Assembly (NCBI GenBank): GCA_043812455.1 | Contig: JBDRMB010000008.1 | Coordinates: 1 to 11,882, forward strand | Reading direction: 5' to 3' | DNA: 11,882 bases | DNA from: JABHQR01 sp043812455 | GTDB lineage: Archaea; Nanobdellota; Nanobdellia; Woesearchaeales; GW2011-AR9 | Part shown: in pieces, positions 6,532 through 11,882 of the stretch | Position numbering within the stretch: position 1 is the first letter of the stretch | Layout: the number at the start of each line of letters is the position of its first letter | Program-made: the position numbers and the translations under genes | Notes under the pieces: model-generated | Databases searched by the model: none | The model's input: the letters and a program-made list of their open reading frames with translations, nothing else | Told to the model about the DNA's origin: nothing

Positions 6532-7440
6532 TTAACGCTTTTTCTTTTTAACCCGAGTTTTAGATTCAGCATCTAACAATTGCAACATTTTCTTCTCAAG
6601 AGATTCTTCTCTTTGCTGAATTTTTCTTAACTCCGAACTTGCCCTACTACTGTCAATGTGCAACATGTGTTCTCTTTCTAAAACTTCTCTTTTAGCGTTA
6701 TTAATGTCAGTTAATTTGACATTAAGTCTTTTAATTTCTTCCATCCGTCTTTTGTTAATCCCAGTGATTAAGTTAAGAGGAGTAGCAGTAACATCAACTT
6801 CTTGTGAGATTAGATACCTTGCTTCTTCTAAGATATACTCCATTGTATCTTCCATCTCTTTAATTTTCTTAGAATCAGACTTATTAGTCAAGAATAAACA
6901 AGCATCTTTCTTACTAAACATTCTTTCAATCTGATAAACAATGTTTCGTTCTTTACTGATTAACTCTTTCCGCGCATTTTCTATAGACTTAAGTTCTCTC
7001 TTTAAACCTTTCATGCTTGAAACAAAAAATCTGGTCTTTTTAGCGATATCAGATTCTTTTTCTTTCTGAAGTTTTAGTTCGTCTGCTCTTTTATTCATTC
7101 GATCTAAATATTTTTCGACGTCCTTGTATAACTCTTCAAGTTTTTTCTTTTTCTGCAATACTTGAATAAGTTCTTTTTTAGTCAAAGCCAACATCTCTTT
7201 TGTTTTCTCTGTTTCTAATCTACGAACACCTTCCAAAATTTTTCTTTTTTCAGTGGAATAATAACATTCAATACTTTTCTGATCCGATAAACATAATGGA
7301 TCTTTGCTATTTCCCTTTTTACCTTTGCTACTTCCACCACCACAACTTTTGCAAACATGAGATGCGCTAGAACTGCTCTTACTTTTAGTGGTTCTTTTTG
7401 TTGATCTACTAGTTTTTCCCTTTTTTTTAATGCCAAACAT
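6532..7440 (-). CDS. Basic coiled-coil protein with N-terminal Cys motif, unknown function
   Basis: 302 residues, no signal peptide or membrane span, so probably cytoplasmic. Residues 1-47 are Lys/Ser/Thr-rich and disordered, interrupted by CKSC (30-33) followed by GGGSSKGKKG. A second pair, LCLSDQKSIECYYS, holds Cys50 and Cys59. From about residue 62 to 290 it is almost wholly charged helix with heptad-like spacing, broken near 213-228 (QEVDVTATPLNLITG), and it ends RVKKKKR. The pattern CxxC ... LCL-x6-EC-[DY]-[FY] matches the tails of the two upstream genes, with identical LCL-to-EC spacing to the giant protein, suggesting a shared zinc-binding or structural module. It is the third gene of the minus-strand cluster, after a 64-nt gap, and has the best ribosome-binding site in the window. 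Nucleic-acid or scaffold roles are possible given the basic charge; no known family is recognised. Confidence 0.85.
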   Translation of the reverse strand: MFGIKKKGKTSRSTKRTTKSKSSSSASHVCKSCGGGSSKGKKGNSKDPLCLSDQKSIECYYSTEKRKILEGVRRLETEKTKEMLALTKKELIQVLQKKKKLEELYKDVEKYLDRMNKRADELKLQKEKESDIAKKTRFFVSSMKGLKRELKSIENARKELISKERNIVYQIERMFSKKDACLFLTNKSDSKKIKEMEDTMEYILEEARYLISQEVDVTATPLNLITGINKRRMEEIKRLNVKLTDINNAKREVLEREHMLHIDSSRASSELRKIQQREESLEKKMLQLLDAESKTRVKKKKR

Positions 7441-7447
7441 CTTTAAT

Positions 7448-7453
7448 ACCTCC
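7448..7453 (-). promoter_or_regulatory. Strong Shine-Dalgarno site of the coiled-coil gene
   Basis: Minus-strand AAAGGAGGT, core GGAGGT at 7448-7453, lies 7 nt before ATG 7440. It fixes the start and stands out because most other genes here have weak or no such site, suggesting high or leader-dependent translation. Confidence 0.8.
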
Positions 7454-7485
7454 TTTAAATGTAAATTTTAATTTGTTTTATTTTT

Positions 7486-7493
7486 ATTTAAAT
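7486..7493 (-). promoter_or_regulatory. Possible TATA-like box for the coiled-coil gene
   Basis: ATTTAAAT is centred about 50 nt before ATG 7440. A start 26 nt downstream, near 7463, would give a leader of about 23 nt holding the Shine-Dalgarno site. The gene could therefore be transcribed on its own as well as with the upstream cluster. Weak evidence in AT-rich DNA. Confidence 0.3.
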
Positions 7494-7504
7494 TCGTTTA
7501 ATTC

Positions 7505-8056
7505 CTATTTGTTTAATTCTTTTCTCTCCAAATTGTGTAATAATTTTTCTTTCCTTTTAATAAGTTCATTTAATTCTTTAACATTATATTTGTATTTCTT
7601 TAAGAAATTTTTCTTTGCATTTAAATGTCTCAATTCTTTCTTGACATAAATTATTTCATTACTTTTATAACCTCCCAGTGGATTTTTTGGGCATTTCAAG
7701 GAATATCGGAAATCGCACACACCCTTTTCTGTTCTTCCTCGTTCCAGGCAAAGTTCGCCTTTCTTAACCATAGACCGTAAAGAACATTCATTGTAAATAA
7801 GGTCCTCCTCTGGAAATTTTGGACTATAAATCCTACTCTTAATCTTAGCATCATTTTTACAGTCTACAGAAACGTTGGTGTTAATTATGACGCTAACTCC
7901 CGGTTTAATCCTTAATGCAGTAGAGTCTAAATATTGTTCAACCCCCATACAAGTTAAACATTTTTTAGTTATAACTGGGTTCTTTCTAAAAGTTAAAAAT
8001 AGGAATAAAACAAGCAATAACAGAAATATTAACATCAAGATTATAATTACAATCAT
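7505..8056 (-). CDS. Small membrane protein duplicating the C-terminal tail of the giant surface protein
   Basis: 183 residues. Residues 2-23 are one hydrophobic span followed by FRKN, so the positive-inside rule puts the rest in the cytoplasm. Residues 29-122 hold seven cysteines: CLTC (33-36), 66, 91, ELCLE (103), VCDF (114), LKC (122). From about 130 the chain is charged helix, probably coiled coil. It aligns along its whole length with the last ~175 residues of the upstream gene, including the span (FRKx, VEQYLDSTALRIKPGVS, NTNVSVDC, VKKGELCLER), so it is a tandem duplicate of that tail without the ectodomain. It starts 12 nt after the upstream stop, without a Shine-Dalgarno site, and is probably co-transcribed. 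The CxxC and further cysteines on the cytoplasmic side suggest metal binding rather than disulphides (inference). It may pair with the giant protein's tail. No named family recognised. Confidence 0.85.
   Translation of the reverse strand: MIVIIILMLIFLLLLVLFLFLTFRKNPVITKKCLTCMGVEQYLDSTALRIKPGVSVIINTNVSVDCKNDAKIKSRIYSPKFPEEDLIYNECSLRSMVKKGELCLERGRTEKGVCDFRYSLKCPKNPLGGYKSNEIIYVKKELRHLNAKKNFLKKYKYNVKELNELIKRKEKLLHNLERKELNK
7905..7942 (-). repeat. 38-bp perfect direct repeat, copy in the small paralogue
   Basis: Identical base for base to 8451-8488; encodes VEQYLDSTALRI in the same frame. Flanking DNA of the two genes is similar but diverged, so this is the best-preserved patch of the tail duplication. 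Confidence 0.9.
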
Positions 8057-8068
8057 TTTAAATTATTG

Positions 8069-11000
8069 TTAATCAACTCCTTTTTTTCTTAACATTGCTT
8101 TTTTTCTTTTGATATTCTTATCTAATTCTTTAACATCAAAATTATGCTCTGATAATGAGTTTCTTCGTTTCTGTAAGCGTTTAAGATCTCTTTTAATATA
8201 AACTTTTTCATCAGGTCTATATTCTTTTAATGATTTTTTCTGGCATTTTGGTGAATTTCTAAAATCACATTCATCTTTTCTTTCCCGTTCTAAGCAAAGT
8301 TCACCTTTCTTAACAACCTTCCTTAATTTTTGTTCAACTAGAGCTAAATCTTCTTCAGACTGTTTTGGATTATAAATTCTGTTCTTAATTTTAGCATCAT
8401 TGTTACAATCAACAGAAACATTAGTATTAACAATTATACTAACTCCTGGCTTAATCCTTAATGCAGTAGAGTCTAAATATTGTTCAACTTCCATACAAGT
8501 TAAACATTCTTTTGTTACAACTGCCTTTTTTCTAAAGGCAGTTAAAAGAATTAAGGTTAACAATAATAAACAAAGTAACAGTAGGGCAATCATTCCAATT
8601 TCTTTGAGATTACTTGTAATATAAGCAGCCATACCGCTAAGATTAACTTCTTTCTCTGGAGGGAAGATTACACCAGCTACTAAACAATCATAATATTCAG
8701 CTGGTTTATCAATGTCAGAATCACAACCATTAAGATCGTAACAAGTTCTAGTTAAGTTATCAATTTCTGATAAACATTCTACAGGATCCCATTCACCACA
8801 AGACCATTCTGGAATACATTCATCACACTCTCGTTCTTCAGTAGGTTTTGGCATCTCTTCAATTGTACTTGCAAGACCTTTAGCAACTTTACCTTCACAA
8901 TCGTTCAAATCTTCACAAACCCGGTACTGCATTTCATCTTCACATTCCGACCAGGAATTACAACCCCAATTTTCTTTACATGAAATGTCTGTTTCGTCAT
9001 CATCTTTATAACTGTCACAACCAGGATCAATGGGGTAATCTATAAAACCGTCACCATCATTATCTTTACTATCTTCACATTGTTTTTTAGTACCTGAAGG
9101 ACCCTTATTGTGTACCAAAACATTATCAGCATAGAAAGTGTTTGTTCCTGATACTGATTTTAGATTATAAGTTTGGACAATTTCATTCCAACAATTAATA
9201 TTTTCAATTTCATGATAAACATTATTTGCAAATAATACCTTATCACCAACACTTAATTTTCCATTCAATTTTAATTCTGAATTTTCTTTTAAAGTTTCTT
9301 GTGGGTCAATTGCTTTCCAACCGTCAATAGTATAAACTGGATGTTCATTAGTTAATTGTAAAATATTATTTTGATTATTTTGTAAGTTATCTTTATCTCC
9401 AATATTATTATTTTGTAAACTATCACTTTCTTTAAGATTCTTAGCAAAACTTTCCGTAAAAATTATTTCACATAAGTGATCTCTTACTGGACTTTCTAAT
9501 TCTAATACTGTTGCAGTAATTAATTGTCCTGTTGTAAAATCATAACTCTTAACTCTATCTCCAACATTAACATCTTCAATATTTTTGTAATTATCATTAG
9601 TCATGATATTATCTGCCATTAAAATCTTAGTTCCGGAAGGGAAGCAGCTTGATGGTGTTGGTGGAGGTACGGGAGTTGTAGTTTCTTCTATTGAGAAAGC
9701 ACTAAAGCCGGTAGTGTTAAATGTAAAAGTATCAGCAGTAGTATTTTGAACTGCAGATATCTCAACCCAAGTACTAGTACAGTTTCTTGTTGTAAAGTTC
9801 CAGTCTGCACAACGATCAACAGTTAAATCACTTTCATCAGAATAATTGGCACTGGCATAACTTATTGTAACATTAGCATCAGTATTGTTATAAGTACTAT
9901 AAATTCCATAAGTTAAAATGTATCCCGTAACATTATCAGTCAAGTCTATACCTAAAGTATCATTATAATCGATAGAGACATTAACATTGTTTAATTTAAC
10001 AGTTATATTTCCACCTAATACTTCATAATACAAGTCGTAAAGTATACTTGTATGGTTTCTTAGATAAGTCCCAATGAAATTTTTGAAGTCAACTTGTTTC
10101 CTAGTGTTTGCGAAATAAATTGTTAAATTTGTAGCTATACCTCCAAAACTATTGTTAACTACATTAAATGTGACGTTAACGCGAGGTTGGCTGGCAATAA
10201 AGTAATCGTCAAAAGTTGCAATATTGCCAGAAGTATCATTCACCCAGAACGTAACGTTATGTCTTTCAGGGATTTGAGTTGTATATTCAGCATAAACAGG
10301 TACAGTTATCGTAGTGGTGTTAGGTAAAGTAATGTTAGCAAACCTACCAGAGATTGCTCCATTATCAGTAGCTGTAATGTTTAATGATACATTTTCTCCA
10401 ACAGTTGGGTCGTAAGGGTTCAAGTATGTTGTTATAATGTTAGGGCTTTCTGTATCATTAACTATAACAAAATGAGTTTCAGAAGCGCTAGAATAATTCG
10501 TAGTCTCATTGAAAATAGCAGTGATATTAAAAGTTCCCCCTACAGAATATGCTGAAATGTTTGTTACTGGTGAAGTTCCTGAACCAATTAATACTCCCTC
10601 TCTGTACAGTTCTAAGTAACCACTGCTTGGCGTAACAATTGTAGCGGTATGATTAACATAATCATTTACATTAATTGTAATATTTCCATCTGTACCGTTA
10701 AGTAGAAGGTTAATTTCTGTACTAGTATTTTGGTTAATTGTTAAGATGTTCGAACTTTCTATTGCAGTATAATTTTGAGTTTCACTAACATTACAAGTAT
10801 AATTATAAGTTGCAGCACCGTGAGTTGTTGTATAAGCAATACTAACATTAGTTCCATTTAGATAAAGTATAGGCGTAGCTTCAGTATTGTCAGCAGTACA
10901 ATTTACCGTAGTTGAGGTTGGATAAGTTTCATTCCAGGATGGGCTAGCATTTAATGTTAAGGTTGTAGCGCCTTTATTTATAGTTACAAAAAAAGTTTTT

Positions 11001-11882
11001 GAACTAGAACTATAATTTTGATTACCTGGATTAATTACGGTATAATTATAATTTCCGGCAGCTAAACGTATAGAAGTGCCATTTTGAGAACTAACGTTAG
11101 TTCCATTCTGGTACAGAGTTGCAGTTAAAAAGCTTGTCCAAAATTCAGCAGTTAAATTTTCTGGATAAGTTATGGTAAGGTTTGATTCAGTTCCATTCAA
11201 TGTTAAGTTGACTGTAGTTGCTGCTTTATTAATAATATAAGTTGAACTGTTTGACGCTGAAGTCCAATTAGCAGTTTCACTTACGTTACAAACGTAAGCA
11301 TAAGTACTAGCAGCTAAAGTTATATTTTGATTATTTTGGTTAGTAACATTAGTTCCGTTCTCCCATAATTGAGCTGTTGTTTCAGTGTTTGTACAATTGC
11401 ATGATACATTTAGAGGGATTCCATAAGTTGATGGTGATACAGGATCAAATGCCAATGAACATATTGAAGTGCTTTTATTTACGCTCAAGATATTAGATGT
11501 TTCTGTAGTTGTATAATTTTGGGTTTCACTAAAATTACAAGTATAGTTATATGTTCCAGAACCATGGGTTGTTGTATAAGGAACACCTACATTAATTCCA
11601 TTCATGTAAAGCAAAGGTGTAACTTCATCATTATCAGCAGAACAATTAGCAGTAGTTGAAGTTGGGTACGTAACATTCCAAGCAGGTGAGATGCTTAAAT
11701 TCAAAGTTACTGTTGCTTTAGTAATTGTAAAGTTCCATTGGCCAGTTTCATTCAATTGATTAATTGTATCGTTTGCGTAAGATTTCCAGTAATGGGTTCC
11801 AGCTGGTAAGATTGCAGAATAGTTGTAGATGCTTGTGGTAATATTGTTCATACTGTAATTAGTTACTGTGCTGGAATAATTC
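8069..11882 (-). CDS. Giant sequon-rich surface protein: Ig-like repeats, Hint domain, Cys-rich repeats, membrane anchor (5' partial)
   Basis: The frame is open to the right edge (codons before the Met at 11851 read NYSSTVTNYS), so the N-terminus and any signal peptide are missing; at least 1270 residues remain. Numbering from that Met: five Ig-like repeats of 80-90 residues (46-466), a sixth beta domain (467-555), another beta domain ending TGFSAFSIEE (556-722), linker TTTPVPPPTPSS, Hint domain (736-915), Asp-rich Ca-binding-like segment DNDGDGFIDYP (925-955), two thrombospondin-1-like Cys repeats (958-1044: WGCNSWSEC, RVCEDLNDC; WSCGEWDPVEC, RTCYDLNGC), a membrane span (about 1085-1105), then FRKK and a cytoplasmic tail with CLTC and four more cysteines before a charged helix. 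About 60 N-X-S/T sequons precede the Hint, none lie inside it and only two follow. It is probably an S-layer-like or adhesive protein that the Hint domain may cleave or modify. It heads a cluster with the next two minus-strand genes. Confidence 0.9.
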   Translation of the reverse strand, partial: NYSSTVTNYSMNNITTSIYNYSAILPAGTHYWKSYANDTINQLNETGQWNFTITKATVTLNLSISPAWNVTYPTSTTANCSADNDEVTPLLYMNGINVGVPYTTTHGSGTYNYTCNFSETQNYTTTETSNILSVNKSTSICSLAFDPVSPSTYGIPLNVSCNCTNTETTAQLWENGTNVTNQNNQNITLAASTYAYVCNVSETANWTSASNSSTYIINKAATTVNLTLNGTESNLTITYPENLTAEFWTSFLTATLYQNGTNVSSQNGTSIRLAAGNYNYTVINPGNQNYSSSSKTFFVTINKGATTLTLNASPSWNETYPTSTTVNCTADNTEATPILYLNGTNVSIAYTTTHGAATYNYTCNVSETQNYTAIESSNILTINQNTSTEINLLLNGTDGNITINVNDYVNHTATIVTPSSGYLELYREGVLIGSGTSPVTNISAYSVGGTFNITAIFNETTNYSSASETHFVIVNDTESPNIITTYLNPYDPTVGENVSLNITATDNGAISGRFANITLPNTTTITVPVYAEYTTQIPERHNVTFWVNDTSGNIATFDDYFIASQPRVNVTFNVVNNSFGGIATNLTIYFANTRKQVDFKNFIGTYLRNHTSILYDLYYEVLGGNITVKLNNVNVSIDYNDTLGIDLTDNVTGYILTYGIYSTYNNTDANVTISYASANYSDESDLTVDRCADWNFTTRNCTSTWVEISAVQNTTADTFTFNTTGFSAFSIEETTTPVPPPTPSSCFPSGTKILMADNIMTNDNYKNIEDVNVGDRVKSYDFTTGQLITATVLELESPVRDHLCEIIFTESFAKNLKESDSLQNNNIGDKDNLQNNQNNILQLTNEHPVYTIDGWKAIDPQETLKENSELKLNGKLSVGDKVLFANNVYHEIENINCWNEIVQTYNLKSVSGTNTFYADNVLVHNKGPSGTKKQCEDSKDNDGDGFIDYPIDPGCDSYKDDDETDISCKENWGCNSWSECEDEMQYRVCEDLNDCEGKVAKGLASTIEEMPKPTEERECDECIPEWSCGEWDPVECLSEIDNLTRTCYDLNGCDSDIDKPAEYYDCLVAGVIFPPEKEVNLSGMAAYITSNLKEIGMIALLLLCLLLLTLILLTAFRKKAVVTKECLTCMEVEQYLDSTALRIKPGVSIIVNTNVSVDCNNDAKIKNRIYNPKQSEEDLALVEQKLRKVVKKGELCLERERKDECDFRNSPKCQKKSLKEYRPDEKVYIKRDLKRLQKRRNSLSEHNFDVKELDKNIKRKKAMLRKKGVD
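8451..8488 (-). repeat. 38-bp perfect direct repeat, copy in the giant protein's tail
   Basis: Identical to 7905-7942, 546 bp away, in the same frame and orientation. It marks the homologous tails of two adjacent genes. Confidence 0.9.
9107..9646 (-). other. Hint (hedgehog/intein) autoprocessing domain within the giant surface protein
   Basis: 180 residues from Cys1 (CFPSGTKILMADN) to VLVHN. Block A: Cys1 followed by SGTKI, then IEDVNVGDRVKSYD. Block B: LTNEHPVYT with the TxxH motif (Thr99, His102), then GWKAI. Later LSVGDKVL, then TYNLKSVSGTNTFYADNVLVHN with terminal His179-Asn180. These are the residues needed for N-S acyl shift at Cys1 and Asn cyclisation at the end. The next residues are Lys-Gly, with no Cys/Ser/Thr nucleophile at +1, so canonical protein splicing is not expected. 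No homing endonuclease (LAGLIDADG) is present. It thus looks like a bacterial-intein-like or hedgehog-type Hint that cleaves, or transfers its N-terminal flank to another nucleophile. Confidence 0.85.
9356..9436 (-). repeat. Asn/Gln-rich low-complexity insert in the Hint domain
   Basis: Hint residues 71-97 carry a near-repeated LQNN-x-IGDKDNLQNN pattern between the first half of the domain and block B. At DNA level ttattttgtaa recurs. This is a usual site for loops or insertions in Hint folds, and slippage is the likely origin. Confidence 0.6.
10454..11716 (-). repeat. Five tandem Ig-like repeats in the surface protein ectodomain
   Basis: Units at about 11716-11465, 11464-11225, 11224-10970, 10969-10721 and 10720-10454. 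Shared marks are a V/T-L-N-L opening, a central LYxNGTNV turn, a YNYTCN-SETQNY strand and an end in INK/VNK. Units one and four are closest (both have WN-x-TYPTSTT, YTTTHG, TYNYTCN and SETQNYT) and are clearly similar in DNA as well, 747 bp apart. This suggests duplication in blocks of three units. Confidence 0.75.

Noticed and set aside
7215..7436. Second minus-strand frame inside the coiled-coil gene
   Set aside because: It is an out-of-frame Lys/Val-rich shadow; the strong Shine-Dalgarno site and long helix pattern support the 302-residue frame.
9104..9646. A full splicing intein in the surface protein
   Set aside because: The residue after the terminal His-Asn is Lys, not Cys, Ser or Thr, no endonuclease domain is present, and the host is a surface protein rather than a conserved replication enzyme. 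I call it a Hint domain, not an intein.
1..11882. tRNA, rRNA, CRISPR array, insertion sequence or transposase
   Set aside because: No cloverleaf with a T-loop motif, no regularly spaced repeats and no transposase motifs were seen on either strand. Repeats here are within protein-coding genes or are short inverted repeats.

Overview
The window reads as an AT-rich archaeal chromosome, most likely from a small-genome DPANN lineage of the Woesearchaeota/Pacearchaeota type. This is inferred from style, since there is no rRNA or marker gene here. The signs are: large surface proteins crowded with N-X-S/T sequons, with LamG-like, Ig-like and Cys-rich thrombospondin-like modules; a Hint (hedgehog/intein) domain in one of them; TATA-like boxes near starts and mostly weak or absent Shine-Dalgarno sites; TAA, TAG and TGA all used as stops.

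Layout. (1) 1-1211, minus strand: a short protein made of two copies of an AbrB-like unit, whose TGA stop overlaps by ATGA the start of a membrane-anchored surface protein. That protein runs off the left edge just as a LamG/concanavalin-like domain begins. (2) 1212-1456: a divergent promoter region with several perfect inverted repeats. (3) 1457-6442, plus strand: a tightly packed run of PfkB sugar kinase, a 601-residue membrane protein of unknown function, class II aldolase (overlapping the previous gene by 20 bp), RpiB-type isomerase, a 33-residue single-span membrane microprotein, and a ribulose-phosphate 3-epimerase homologue. (4) 6443-6531: a short AT-rich convergent gap with oligo-T terminators. 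(5) 6532-11882, minus strand, transcribed right to left: a giant surface protein (5' end outside the window), a small membrane protein that duplicates the giant's C-terminal tail, and a basic coiled-coil protein that appears to carry part of the same cysteine motif.

How they may work together. The plus-strand enzymes can be read as a sugar-phosphate route: isomerase and epimerase interconvert aldo/keto sugar phosphates, the kinase adds a second phosphate, and the aldolase splits the bisphosphate to trioses. This resembles the logic of allose or tagatose catabolism, or simply pentose/hexose-phosphate metabolism. The right-hand cluster looks like a cell-surface system. An ectodomain with about 60 sequons is joined through a Hint domain to an acidic Ca-binding-like segment, two Cys-rich repeats, one membrane span and a cytoplasmic Cys-rich tail; the following two genes seem to be cytoplasmic-side relatives or partners of that tail. 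The most interesting candidates are this Hint-bearing surface system with its shared cysteine module, and the duplicated AbrB-like regulator coupled to a surface gene.
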